From Synechococcus sp. CS-1328 (lineage in GTDB: Bacteria; Cyanobacteriota; Cyanobacteriia; PCC-6307; Cyanobiaceae): a stretch of 64,000 nt of DNA. Of the stretch, positions 55,053 to 63,858 are shown one piece after another; the stretch's first letter is position 1; every line of letters begins with the position of its first letter. Position numbers and translations under genes: made by a program. The notes under the pieces are model-generated. The model was not told the origin of the DNA, did not search any database, and saw only the letters and a program-made list of their open reading frames with translations. The stretch spans positions 124,001 to 188,000 of the forward strand of contig NZ_JAHLYT010000048.1 in assembly GCF_025128095.1 (NCBI RefSeq), in the 5' to 3' direction.

Positions 55053-56377
55053 GGCAGGGTTCCCCGCTGGCGCAGGGCCGGCACGTCCTGGCGCTCCTGG
55101 CCGAGGTTGCGGTAGGAGCCGGTGAGATCGCGAAACACCGGCAGCAGATAGCTGATCGGCGTCCGCCATTCCACGTATCCATGGGCCCGCAGCGTGAGCC
55201 CGGCACGGATCGGGAACACCGTGCTGCCGCGCGACAGGGTCCAGCGGTAACCGGCGGAGCTGGGGTCACTGCTGTCGGGGTCACTGTTGTTGGGGTCACT
55301 GCTGTTGGGGGCAGTGCTGCCGTCGGAGTTGAGCAGGATGTCGACTCGCATCACCGGACCGCGCTCTACAAGGGCCTCGGCCAGCTGGGGATTGCCCAGG
55401 GTGGTGTCGATATCCTCCCGGGTGGCCGGCAGCAGCCCCACCAGCTTCACCCGGCCAGTGATCCCCCCGAAGCGGCCGCGCTCATTCCAGTCGGGCACCA
55501 CCTCCATCGGCAGCGGCGGCCGCAGCCGGCGGGCATCGGCCGGGGCGAAGTAGGCCACGGCCTTCAGGGGACCCTCCTCACCCTCGGCCAGGGTGCCGAG
55601 ACGCTGGCCTGGTTTGACCGACTGGCCCCGCACCACCTGCAGATCCAGCAGGGTGCCATCACGATCCGCCAGCAGGGTGCCGTCGTAGGCCAGGCGGGCA
55701 CGCAGCACCCGCAGGCTGCGGCGGCTGTCCTCAATCCCGTAGCGGCGCCGTTGCCGCTCCGTTTCGATCTCGAGCTTCACCTTCTCGAAGGCATCAAGGG
55801 CCTCCTTCTCGCGGATGCGCACGGTCTCGATCGCCACCGCCAGCTGGGTGCTGCGGTCTTCCGTGGCCACCACCTCCTCGGCCAGGGGTGCCACCACCCG
55901 TCGCTGGGCCAGCAGGCGGAAATCGGCCGCCTTCTGGTCGTAGGTGCGGCGCAAGGCCCCCAGCCGCTCCTCCTCCCGCCGCAGATTGGTCACCGCCGTG
56001 TCCCGCACCCGCCCCGCCGCCGCCAGCCGGATCCGGTCGCGGCGGCTCAGGTCGGCATCGATGCTCTCCAGCTCGCGCAGATCCCGCTCCTGCCGCTGCA
56101 CCTCCTGCTCCAGGGCCGGCAGATCAAGGCGGAACAGCACTGTGCCGCGCCGCACCCGCTCCCCTACCCGCACCGGGATCGCCAGGATCTGACCCTCGGC
56201 GCGGGCGTCCACCACCCGGGCGGCGTTGGGCACGATGAACACCCCCCTGCCCCGCACCTCGGTGGGAACCGGCCAGAACAGCACCCAGGCCGCCGTGAGC
56301 AAGGCGACCCCGCCCTGGGCCAGCAGCACCTTTCCTTCCGGATCGGCGACCTGGCTCCCCAGCCAACCGCGCGTCAT
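55049..56377 (-). CDS. HlyD/NHLP-type secretion membrane-fusion protein
   Basis: The 442-residue protein has one N-terminal membrane segment (VALLTAAWVLFWPVPTEVRG). A barrel-sandwich start follows (DARAEGQILAIPVRVGERVR), then a long coiled-coil hairpin (residues about 85-240) and the return beta part (DGTLLDLQVVRGQSVKPGQR). A later stretch GNPQLAEALVERGPVMRVDI and GYRWTLSRGSTVFPIRAGLT resembles what I recall for secretion proteins of NHLP bacteriocin systems. It would connect an inner-membrane exporter to TolC. A 15-bp repeat inserts a Ser/Asn/Asp-rich linker before GYRW. The cognate ABC exporter is not in the window. Confidence 0.7.
   Translation of the reverse strand: MTRGWLGSQVADPEGKVLLAQGGVALLTAAWVLFWPVPTEVRGRGVFIVPNAARVVDARAEGQILAIPVRVGERVRRGTVLFRLDLPALEQEVQRQERDLRELESIDADLSRRDRIRLAAAGRVRDTAVTNLRREEERLGALRRTYDQKAADFRLLAQRRVVAPLAEEVVATEDRSTQLAVAIETVRIREKEALDAFEKVKLEIETERQRRRYGIEDSRRSLRVLRARLAYDGTLLADRDGTLLDLQVVRGQSVKPGQRLGTLAEGEEGPLKAVAYFAPADARRLRPPLPMEVVPDWNERGRFGGITGRVKLVGLLPATREDIDTTLGNPQLAEALVERGPVMRVDILLNSDGSTAPNSSDPNNSDPDSSDPSSAGYRWTLSRGSTVFPIRAGLTLRAHGYVEWRTPISYLLPVFRDLTGSYRNLGQERQDVPALRQRGTLP
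55260..55319. repeat. Four 15-bp tandem repeat units inside the secretion-protein gene
   Basis: Units 55260-55274, 55275-55289, 55290-55304 and 55305-55319 follow ttggggtcactgctg with one to three changes. On the coding strand they give a Ser/Asn/Asp/Pro pentapeptide repeat. The frame is kept. Confidence 0.9.
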
Positions 56378-56394
56378 CTGTTGCTGATGCCGGT

Positions 56395-57213
56395 TCAGAG
56401 GCCCGGGCTGCTCTGCATGATGCCGCCATCGGCGAAGATCGTGGTGGCGGTGATGTAACTGGCGTCGTCGCTGGCCAGGAACGCCACCACATTGGCCACC
56501 TCCTCCGGCCGGGCCATGCGCCCCAGGGGAATGGCGGCATCCAGTTTCGCCAGCAACTCCGGGTTGTTCATCGTGGAGTCGTTGATCGGGGTGGCCACGG
56601 CGCCGGGACCCACGTTCACCAGGGTGATGCCGTGGGGGGCCAGTTCCAGGGCGGCGGTGCGGGTGAGCATGCGCATGCCGCCCTTGGCCAGGCAGTAGGG
56701 GGTGTTGTTCGGCATCGGCCAGTCTTCGTGCACCGAGGAGATGTTGATGATGCGGCCGCCGCCGCCCTGGGCGATCATCTGTTGGGCGGCGTACTGGGTG
56801 GCGAAGAACACACCGCGCAGATTCACATCGAGCACCTTGTCGTAGTCGTCGGGTGTGGTGGTGAGAATCGAGGTGCGGGTTTCGATGCCGGCGTTGTTCA
56901 CCATCACATCCAGGCGGCCGTATTTCTCCACCGCCGCCTTCACCAGGCCCTGAAGATCATCGAGCTTCGAGACATCCGCCTGCACCCCATAGCTGCTGCC
57001 GCCGAAGGCGCCGATTTCCCGTTCGATCTCTTCGGTGGCCTCGGGATGGGAGCGGTAGTCGATCACCACCTTGGCGCCGCGATGGGCCAGGGCTTCCACG
57101 ATCGCCTTGCCGATGCCGCTGTTCCCGCCGGTGACGATCGCCACCTTGCCTTCCAGCAGGTGGGCCAGGCTGCGGGCGGCTTCAGGATTGGCGGTGTTGG
57201 TCACAGTACCCAC
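56395..57213 (-). CDS. SDR-family glucose 1-dehydrogenase-like protein
   Basis: The 272-residue short-chain dehydrogenase has the cofactor motif TGGNSGIGKAIVEALAHRG, NNAGIETRTS, the catalytic Ser of INISSVHEDW and the YCLAKGG Tyr/Lys pair (YxxxK). VNVGPGAVATPINDSTM matches the glucose dehydrogenase subgroup. NAD or NADP use cannot be read with confidence. It is a soluble cytosolic enzyme. The start is GTG 57213 or 57204. It precedes the secretion-protein gene on the same strand (17-bp gap), though a shared role is not obvious. Confidence 0.85.
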   Translation of the reverse strand: MGTVTNTANPEAARSLAHLLEGKVAIVTGGNSGIGKAIVEALAHRGAKVVIDYRSHPEATEEIEREIGAFGGSSYGVQADVSKLDDLQGLVKAAVEKYGRLDVMVNNAGIETRTSILTTTPDDYDKVLDVNLRGVFFATQYAAQQMIAQGGGGRIINISSVHEDWPMPNNTPYCLAKGGMRMLTRTAALELAPHGITLVNVGPGAVATPINDSTMNNPELLAKLDAAIPLGRMARPEEVANVVAFLASDDASYITATTIFADGGIMQSSPGL

Positions 57214-57317
57214 GGGTGACAGGGATGCCCTTGACGGTAAGCATGGGGCGATGGTGCGGCCCTGTGGCGGTGGCGACTGTGACTACATCCACACCCCCCC
57301 AACGGGTGGAGACCACG

Positions 57318-58232
57318 ATGGGCTCGTTGATGCTGGGTTCCGGCCTGCTGGTGCTCGCCTTTCTGGCGAACACCGCCCAGAGTGCCTTCGGCAAGGCCCT
57401 CGGCAGCGGCATGGGGGCGATGCAGTTCACCTGGCTCACCTTCGTGATCGCCCTTGGGCTGATCCTGCCCTGGCTGCTCTTGCGGGGCGGGCGGGATCTG
57501 CGCACCAGCGTTCTGCATCTGCATGTGCTGCGCAGCTGCACCGGCTTGGCTGGATTCTTCCTGTTCATCACCGCGGCTCGGCTGGTGAATCTGGTCAATG
57601 CCAATGTGCTGCTGAACACCACGCCCCTGTTCATCCCCCTGCTGGCCTTGCTGGTGCTCGGTCAGCAGGTGCCCCGCGCCCTGTGGTGGTGCCTCGCGAT
57701 CGGCTTCGCCGGGATGGTGATCGTGGTGCAGCCGAATGCCTCTCTTCTCACCCGTCCGGGTGATCTGCTCGGGCTGGCGGCCGGTCTGCTCTGCGCGGTG
57801 GAGTTTCTGGCCGTGAAGCGGCTGGACCAGAGCGAATCGCCGCTCACCCAGATGGCCTACTTCCTGATCATCGGCAGCATCGGCGCCACCGTGGCGGTGC
57901 TCGGGCCCTTGCGGCCGGCCGGCGTTGGCGCAGGATTGCTCAGCGGCATCGATTCGTCTCAGTGGGTCACGGTCGTGGCATCGGGCGCTTGCCTGGCCTG
58001 TTTTCAGTTCCTGTTGATCAAGGCCTACACCTATGCCGAACCGGGGGCGATCGGCGCCTTTCAGTATTCATCGGTCGTGTTTGCCGGTCTGATCGGTTGG
58101 ATCTGGTTCGCCGAACAACCCACCCCACCAGTGTGGTTCGGCACCGCGCTGATCACCCTGGGTGGCGTGCTCAGCATCGTGCTGCAGCGGCCCGCAGCGG
58201 CCGTTCACCCCGCTTCAGGCACAGAAGCATGA
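57318..58232 (+). CDS. DMT/EamA-family transporter
   Basis: The 304-residue membrane protein has about ten hydrophobic helices in two EamA repeats. The first has AFLANTAQSAFGKALGSGMG, the second runs from LLGLAAGLLCAVEFLAVKRL to GAIGAFQYSSVVFAGLIGWI. The family exports or imports metabolites such as amino acids, sugars or drugs; substrate unknown. ATG 57318 is the start because the upstream frame is not hydrophobic. It overlaps the VOC gene by 4 bp. Confidence 0.8.
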   Translation: MGSLMLGSGLLVLAFLANTAQSAFGKALGSGMGAMQFTWLTFVIALGLILPWLLLRGGRDLRTSVLHLHVLRSCTGLAGFFLFITAARLVNLVNANVLLNTTPLFIPLLALLVLGQQVPRALWWCLAIGFAGMVIVVQPNASLLTRPGDLLGLAAGLLCAVEFLAVKRLDQSESPLTQMAYFLIIGSIGATVAVLGPLRPAGVGAGLLSGIDSSQWVTVVASGACLACFQFLLIKAYTYAEPGAIGAFQYSSVVFAGLIGWIWFAEQPTPPVWFGTALITLGGVLSIVLQRPAAAVHPASGTEA

Positions 58233-59233
58233 GCCGGTCCATCCGCAGCATGAGCACGCCCATCTGCCCCTGTCCGCAGATCCAGTCCGTCGCCTTCACC
58301 TGCCGCGATGCCGAGCGCAGCGCCGCCTTCTTCTGCGACAGCCTGGGCTTCACGCTGCTGGGGCAGGACTGCATCGAGGGGGGCGCCGAGGCCGCTCTGC
58401 TGGGTCTGGGACTGGGGCAGCTGCGCCGGCTGCGGCTGGGGGTTGGGGAGGAGCGGCTGGATCTGCTTCAGGTGCTGGATCCGGGTGAGGGCCAGCGGCC
58501 GGGCCGGGAGATTCCTCCCGAGTCGCGCAGCTGTGATCTCTGGTTCCAGCACCTCTGCCTGGTGACGCCCGATCTCCAAGCCCTGTACGCGGATCTGCAA
58601 CCGCTGCTGGCCAACGGCTCACTCACGGCCGTGTCGGAGGCCCCCCAGCGGCTGCCGGACTGGAACACCGCCGCCGCCGGCATCAGGGCATACAAATTCC
58701 GCGATGCCGATGGACATAACCTTGAGCTGCTGCAGTTCCCCGCCGACAAGGGCGATGGCCGCTGGCACCAGCCTTGCCCAGGCCCCATCCCCAGGCTGCT
58801 CGGCATCGATCACAGCGCCATCGCCATCGCGGACACCGCCCGTAGCCGCGCCTTCTACGCAGCCGTGCTCGGCCTGGAGGCGCTGCCTAGCGGCGAAAAC
58901 AGTGGCCCGGAGCAGGACCGGCTCGATGGGCTGGCGGAGACCCGGGTGACGATCACGCCCCTGCGCTGCCCGCAGGGCATGGGCATCGAGACCCTGGAGT
59001 ACCAGCCGCCCAACCGGGGGCTGCCGATGCCGCCCGATCAGGCCCTGCAGGACCTGGCCCACTGGCACATCCGTCTGGCGGTGAGCGATCTTGACCAGGT
59101 AGCTGCCCAGGTGGCTGCTTACGGCGGCCAGCTGCTATCAGGGGTGATCGACCTGGGCGAGGCTCTCCCCCCCTGGCGGCGCGGCCTGCGGCTGGCTGAT
59201 CCCGATGGCCATCAGTTGATTGTCTTGGAGTGA
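58229..59233 (+). CDS. Two-domain VOC (glyoxalase/dioxygenase fold) protein
   Basis: The 334-residue protein has two VOC domains. The first spans about residues 15-175, from IQSVAFTCRDAERSAAFFCD to FRDADGHNLELLQFP. The second spans about 190-334, from IDHSAIAIADTARSRAFYAA to LADPDGHQLIVLE. Each ends with the DGH-x-LE/LIVLE type metal-site edge. Members are glyoxalases, ring-cleaving dioxygenases or resistance proteins; the reaction is not fixed. ATG 58229 overlaps the transporter stop, so the two are co-translated. Confidence 0.8.
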   Translation: MSRSIRSMSTPICPCPQIQSVAFTCRDAERSAAFFCDSLGFTLLGQDCIEGGAEAALLGLGLGQLRRLRLGVGEERLDLLQVLDPGEGQRPGREIPPESRSCDLWFQHLCLVTPDLQALYADLQPLLANGSLTAVSEAPQRLPDWNTAAAGIRAYKFRDADGHNLELLQFPADKGDGRWHQPCPGPIPRLLGIDHSAIAIADTARSRAFYAAVLGLEALPSGENSGPEQDRLDGLAETRVTITPLRCPQGMGIETLEYQPPNRGLPMPPDQALQDLAHWHIRLAVSDLDQVAAQVAAYGGQLLSGVIDLGEALPPWRRGLRLADPDGHQLIVLE

Positions 59234-59240
59234 GCGACCC

Positions 59241-59268
59241 GGTGTGATGGTCTTGGTGTGATGGTTTT
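59241..59268. repeat. 14-bp direct repeat after the VOC gene
   Basis: The sequence ggtgtgatggtctt at 59241-59254 is followed directly by ggtgtgatggtttt at 59255-59268. It lies in the 104-bp gap between the VOC gene and the convergent GMC oxidoreductase gene. Confidence 0.6.
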
Positions 59269-59337
59269 GCGTGACTGTCTTCGCGTGAGCATCTGTGAGT
59301 AAGCATCTCCGAGTGAGTGCTTTCGAGCGCAGGGATT

Positions 59338-60954
59338 TCAGCGCAGCCGTTCGATCAGGTGATCACCTACCCGCAGGGCGTTGGCGATGGCAGTGAGGGA
59401 TGGATTCACGGCACCGATGCTGGGCATGAAGCTGGTGTCCACCACGTAGAGGTTGTCGAGCTCATGGGCCTTGCAGTTCAGATCCAGCACTGAACTGGCC
59501 GGATCGGAACCGAAGCGGCAGGTGCCGGCCTGGTGCCCGACCGCCGCGATCGACATGGCACTTTTGATGTAGATCTGGCGCTCCACCAGATGCTTGCGCA
59601 GGTAGAGGCTTTCCAGCAGGCCGGTAAGCCTGTCGGAGAGGTGCTTGGCGGCGCTCTGGTTGTTGGGCGTGTAGCTGAGGTGGATGTGGCCCTGGCCATC
59701 CACCGTGACCCGATTTTCGGGGTGGGGCAGATCTTCCGAGGAGATCCAGAAATCGAGCGCGTGTGCCGCGATCCGATCCATCGACCAGCCAGGCATCAGG
59801 AAGGTTTCCAGAGGCGCGTAGCCCTTCATGATCGTGCCGTTCGTCTTGCCGGTCATCTGGATATTGCCCATCGGGTAGGCGAACTCGGCATCACCGAGAT
59901 ACCAGTCGTTGATCGACACCGTTTTCTGAAACACGGTGGTGTTGGGCTCATGGGCCAGGGCCACCATTGCCTTGCTGTTGTGGAACATGTAGTTGCGGCC
60001 CACCTGATCGGAACCGTTGGCCAGCCCCTGGGGGTGCTGGTCATTGGCCGATTGCAGCAACAGCCGGGCGCTGTTGGCGGCGCCGCAGCTCACCACCACC
60101 ACATCGCCGCTCACCCGCAACGGCTCCCCATCCCGCTCAATCTCCACCGCCGTGATGCTGCGGCCGGTGGCATCGGTGCGCAGGCGCTGCACGTGGGCGC
60201 GGGTCAGCAGCGACACCGTGGCGGCGGCCAGGGCCGGGCGGATGCCGATCACCTCGGCATCAGACTTGGCGTGCATCAGACAAGGAAAGCCGTCGCAGCA
60301 GTTGCACTTGCGGCAGCGGCTGAAGGCCATGTTGGCTTCATCGAGCAGCACGCCGCTGGGGGCATGAAATGGATGCAGACCGGCCGATTGCAGATCATCC
60401 ACCAGCCGCTGCATCCGCGGCTCATGGGCCACCGGTGGATGGGGATAGGGACCGCTGGCGGGCGGCTCGGTGGGATCTTCGCCGCGCAGGCCGTGCACGT
60501 GATACATCTGCTCGGCCCGCTGGTAGAAGGGCTCGAAGTCGGGATAGCGCAACGGCCAGGCCGGCGAGAGGCCGTCGTGATGGGTCAGCGCCTCGAAGTC
60601 CTGCTCCCGCAGGCGGAAGTGGGCGGCGCCGTACATCTTCGTGGCACCCCCCACCATGTAGTGACTGCCGGGCTGGAAGGGTTGGCCCCGCTTGTCGAAC
60701 CAGGTGTCTTTCGAGACGTATCGCCCCTTCTGAAACACCTCCTCAGCATCCCAGTTCTGGGGTTCCTGCGGCAGCCAGTCGCCGCGCTCCAGCACCAGAA
60801 TCCGCAGGCCACTCGTTGCCAGATGGCGGGCCAGGGTGCCGCCGCCGGCGCCGCTGCCGATGATCACCACATCGAAGTGATCGCCATCGTTCACCGTCAA
60901 CTGGCGCGGATCAGGCAGGGCTGAAGTGTGCAGGGACGGACCGGTCATCTCCAT
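59338..60954 (-). CDS. GMC-family FAD-dependent oxidoreductase
   Basis: The 538-residue flavoprotein has the dinucleotide motif VIIGSGAGGGTLARHLATSG, a second GMC block GGATKMYGAAHFRLR, and a C-terminal active-site region VGHQAGTCRFGSDPASSVLD. IGAVNPSLTAIANALRVGDH follows near the end (His then Asn). CRKCNCCDGFPC, a cluster of Cys at about residues 218-229, is unusual and may bind metal. Members oxidise alcohols, sugars or sterols; the electron acceptor is not clear. A related gene lies at the window's right edge, with a large glycosidase gene between them. Confidence 0.85.
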   Translation of the reverse strand: MEMTGPSLHTSALPDPRQLTVNDGDHFDVVIIGSGAGGGTLARHLATSGLRILVLERGDWLPQEPQNWDAEEVFQKGRYVSKDTWFDKRGQPFQPGSHYMVGGATKMYGAAHFRLREQDFEALTHHDGLSPAWPLRYPDFEPFYQRAEQMYHVHGLRGEDPTEPPASGPYPHPPVAHEPRMQRLVDDLQSAGLHPFHAPSGVLLDEANMAFSRCRKCNCCDGFPCLMHAKSDAEVIGIRPALAAATVSLLTRAHVQRLRTDATGRSITAVEIERDGEPLRVSGDVVVVSCGAANSARLLLQSANDQHPQGLANGSDQVGRNYMFHNSKAMVALAHEPNTTVFQKTVSINDWYLGDAEFAYPMGNIQMTGKTNGTIMKGYAPLETFLMPGWSMDRIAAHALDFWISSEDLPHPENRVTVDGQGHIHLSYTPNNQSAAKHLSDRLTGLLESLYLRKHLVERQIYIKSAMSIAAVGHQAGTCRFGSDPASSVLDLNCKAHELDNLYVVDTSFMPSIGAVNPSLTAIANALRVGDHLIERLR

Positions 60955-61043
60955 GGGAACAGGGGAAACGGTGGAGAGGGAAAAGTGCGGTGAGCTGAGG
61001 ATGCTCTGGCAGGAATGGTGTGATCAGTCGGCAGTTCTGATCT

Positions 61044-61125
61044 GTTGTCCAGAGCAGTTAGTTGTCCAGAGCAGTTGTCCAAGTCAATGGTCCAAGTCAA
61101 TGGTCCAAGTCAATGGTCCAAGTCA
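61044..61125. repeat. Composite tandem repeat, 17-bp then 13-bp units, over a stop codon
   Basis: Two units beginning gttgtccagagca (61044 and 61061) lead into gtccaagtcaatg, repeated at 61077-61089, 61090-61102 and 61103-61115. A partial copy follows to 61125. The last copy covers the stop codon of the glycosidase gene (minus strand, 61123-61125). Unlike the gene-internal repeats here, the 13-bp period is not a multiple of three. Confidence 0.9.
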
Positions 61126-63858
61126 GCTGTCCGGGTAGCGGGCCAGCTGCACCAGCATCTTGCAGACCATCGCTGTCCAGCCAGTCTGATGGGAGGCGCC
61201 GATGCCGCGGCCGTGATCCCCATCAAAGTATTCGTTGAACTGGATCAGGTCACGCCAGCGGGGATCGTTGCGGAAGCTGGGCGTGTCTCCCCAGAACGGC
61301 CGGGTGCCATCGGCTCCGAGCCGGAACAGGCCCACCAGGCGCTTCTCCAGCTCCAGCGAGACCTGCCAGAGATTCAGCCAGCGCCCCGAGCGGGTCGGGA
61401 ATTCCACCTGGAAACTGTCGCCATAGAAGTGGGCGAATTTCTGGAGTGCCTCGATCAACAGATGGTTGATCGGCACCCACACCGGCCCGCGCCAGTTGGA
61501 ATTGCCGCCGAACATCGCCACCGGACTGTCGGCCGGTGCATAGGCGAGGGTCTGGCTTTCGCCGGCTTCGCAATAGGTGTAAGGGTGCTCGCCGTAGACC
61601 TTGGAGAGGGAACGGATGCCGTGGGGTGAAAGAAATTCGTCTTCGTCGAACAGCCGTTCGCAGATGCGCTGCAACCGATCCCGGGGCACCAGGGCGAACA
61701 AGATCCGGTCGTTGTTCCAGAGGCCCAGATGCTCCGCCACCCAGGCCGGGGTAGTGCGCTCATGAATCAGCCAGGCCAGGGTGTTGCGTACATCCAGCAT
61801 CGGCAGACGGAGCACGGTCTCCACATCGAAACTGGTCACGGCCAGCAAAGGAATCAGGCCGGTGATGGAGCGGGTGCGCAGATAATCAAAGCTGCCGTCT
61901 GGCCGCTGGATCACGTCGTAATAGAAGCCATCCTGCTCATCCCAGCTGAGCACGCTATTGTCGTCCTGGGAATTGAGCGCGATGGCAAGCTGTACATAAT
62001 CCACCACGAAGCGCTCGCAGAGATCTGCCACGTCTGGTTGCTCGCGGCTGAGTTCCACCGCGATCTGCAGCAGATTGAGGCTGAGTGAGGCCATCCAGGC
62101 GGTGCCATCGCACTGCTTGATGTGGCTGCCATCGGCCAGGGGGAAGCGTCGGTCGAAAACGGCGATGTTATCGAGACCCAGAAAGCCGCCGTCGAACACG
62201 TTGTCGCCGCTGCGGTCGTTGCGGTTGGCCCACCAGCCGTATTCGAGCAGCAACTTGCGCAGCGACCTGGCCAGGAAAGCTGAATCGGCCTCCTCGTTGT
62301 TCTTGCGATCGATCTGAAAGATGCGCATCGCCGCCCAGGCCCCGATCGGCGGATTCGGATCCGACAGGGCCCATTCGTAGGCCGGCGTCTGGGCGTTGGG
62401 GGCGGTGTAGTGGGGGCTGCGCAGCAGCAGGCACTGCTCTTTTGCGGTGGTTGGATCTATGCCGGCGAAGGCCACCGCGTGGAACATCAGATCCCACTGG
62501 CAGAAATAGGGATACTCCCAGGCATCGGGCATGGCAATCACATCGTGCGCATGCAACCGCTGCCACTCGGCCGTCGTGCTGCTCCATCGTTGCGCTGGTG
62601 GGGCCGGCTGGGTTGGATCTCCCTCCAGCCAGCGCAGCACACTCCAGCCGTAGTACTTCTTGCACCAGAGCAGACCGGCTGAGGCCGCCAGAAAGATGCG
62701 CCGGTCGTCGTCCCCAAGCCCGGGAGCGCACTGGTTGAAGTAGTCGTGCCACTGCTGCTCCCGCAGGTTCAGCACTCGCGAGAACATCGCCCCAAAGGGA
62801 TCCGGCGGCATTGGATCTTGATCCGGCGATAGCGGGTCGGCAGAAGCCGCGCCGGACTCGCCGTCGAGGGCCTGCAGCCGCAGATCCACCACCCACTCTT
62901 CGCCCGGCTCCAACATGCGCTGCAGCAGGATCGCCGCTTTGCTGCCGTTGCCGGCCGGGTTGACGGCGCCCGTCTCGCCCGCGATCACGTAGCGATGAAA
63001 GCCATCTTTCTGAAAGGGCGTTGGGTTGGGCTTGCCGTAAAGACGCTCGTGGTTGGTTTCGTTGTCGGTGAACAACCAGCGACCCGCTTCACCGCAGCGC
63101 AGGCCATAGCGGCCCAGGTTTGGAATGGCTTCGCTGATCAGACCATCACCGCTGGCCTGCAGACGATGCTCCACCTCTTCGGGATACCCCCAGCTCCAGG
63201 TGTTACGCAGCCAGAGGGTGGGCAGCAGGGTAAGGGGAGCGGCCACACTGGCCCGGTTCACGGCCCGCAGGCGGATCAGGAGGTCGGTGGCTGAAGCTTT
63301 GGCATAGGTGATCTCGAGATCGAAGTAGCGATCGTCCTCGAAGATGCCCGTGTCGATCAGTTCGTATTCCGGTTGATCGCGGCCGCGCCGGCCGTTCTCC
63401 TCCAGCAGTTGCTGGTAGGGAAACTCCCGCTGCGGATAGCGGTACAGGCCCCGCATGAAGGCATGGGTAGGTGTGTTGGCCAGGTGGAAGTAGTAGTCCT
63501 TGATGTCTTCGCCGTGGTTGCCCTCGGGGTTGCCGAGCCCGAAGGGCCGCTCCTTGAGGATCGGATCCACGCCATTCCAGAGGGCTACCGAAAAGCAGAG
63601 TCGGCACTCGGCATCGCACAGTCCCAGCAGACCGTCTTCTCCCCAGCGGTAGACGCGTGAGCGGGCCTGGTCGTGGGGAAAGGAGCGCCAGGCATCACCA
63701 TCGGCGGAATAGTCTTCCCGCACGGTGCCCCACTGGCGATCCGGCAGATAGGAGCCCCACAGGTCCCAGGGCGCCAGCCCCTGATCCCGTTCGGCGATGC
63801 GGCGCGCCTCGCTGGAGTCGGCGTCGGTTGCGTTCGATGTGGAGCTGGCCTCGCTCAT
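61123..63858 (-). CDS. Large glycoside hydrolase, GH63/MGH1-like
   Basis: The 911-residue soluble protein has an N-terminal beta-rich domain (APWDLWGSYLPDRQWGTVRE, then KDYYFHLANTPTHAFMRGLY). A C-terminal alpha-barrel domain follows (VIAMPDAWEYPYFCQWDLMF, GWWANRNDRSGDNVFDGGFL, GNSNWRGPVWVPINHLLIEA). That layout is of GH63-type glucosidases and the MGH1-like domain of bacterial glucosylglycerate/mannosylglycerate hydrolases. Acidic residues in WDLMF and RGPVWVP regions are the likely catalytic pair; not proven. The start overlaps the stop of the upstream GMC oxidoreductase by 4 bp. Confidence 0.8.
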   Translation of the reverse strand: MSEASSTSNATDADSSEARRIAERDQGLAPWDLWGSYLPDRQWGTVREDYSADGDAWRSFPHDQARSRVYRWGEDGLLGLCDAECRLCFSVALWNGVDPILKERPFGLGNPEGNHGEDIKDYYFHLANTPTHAFMRGLYRYPQREFPYQQLLEENGRRGRDQPEYELIDTGIFEDDRYFDLEITYAKASATDLLIRLRAVNRASVAAPLTLLPTLWLRNTWSWGYPEEVEHRLQASGDGLISEAIPNLGRYGLRCGEAGRWLFTDNETNHERLYGKPNPTPFQKDGFHRYVIAGETGAVNPAGNGSKAAILLQRMLEPGEEWVVDLRLQALDGESGAASADPLSPDQDPMPPDPFGAMFSRVLNLREQQWHDYFNQCAPGLGDDDRRIFLAASAGLLWCKKYYGWSVLRWLEGDPTQPAPPAQRWSSTTAEWQRLHAHDVIAMPDAWEYPYFCQWDLMFHAVAFAGIDPTTAKEQCLLLRSPHYTAPNAQTPAYEWALSDPNPPIGAWAAMRIFQIDRKNNEEADSAFLARSLRKLLLEYGWWANRNDRSGDNVFDGGFLGLDNIAVFDRRFPLADGSHIKQCDGTAWMASLSLNLLQIAVELSREQPDVADLCERFVVDYVQLAIALNSQDDNSVLSWDEQDGFYYDVIQRPDGSFDYLRTRSITGLIPLLAVTSFDVETVLRLPMLDVRNTLAWLIHERTTPAWVAEHLGLWNNDRILFALVPRDRLQRICERLFDEDEFLSPHGIRSLSKVYGEHPYTYCEAGESQTLAYAPADSPVAMFGGNSNWRGPVWVPINHLLIEALQKFAHFYGDSFQVEFPTRSGRWLNLWQVSLELEKRLVGLFRLGADGTRPFWGDTPSFRNDPRWRDLIQFNEYFDGDHGRGIGASHQTGWTAMVCKMLVQLARYPDS

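Noticed and set aside
52837-55299. 820-codon open frame opposite the TolC-like gene
   Set aside because: Antisense to TolC, no recognisable domain, biased composition typical of a shadow frame.
61044-61125. CRISPR array
   Set aside because: The units are 13-17 bp and directly tandem with no unique spacers; this is a simple tandem repeat.
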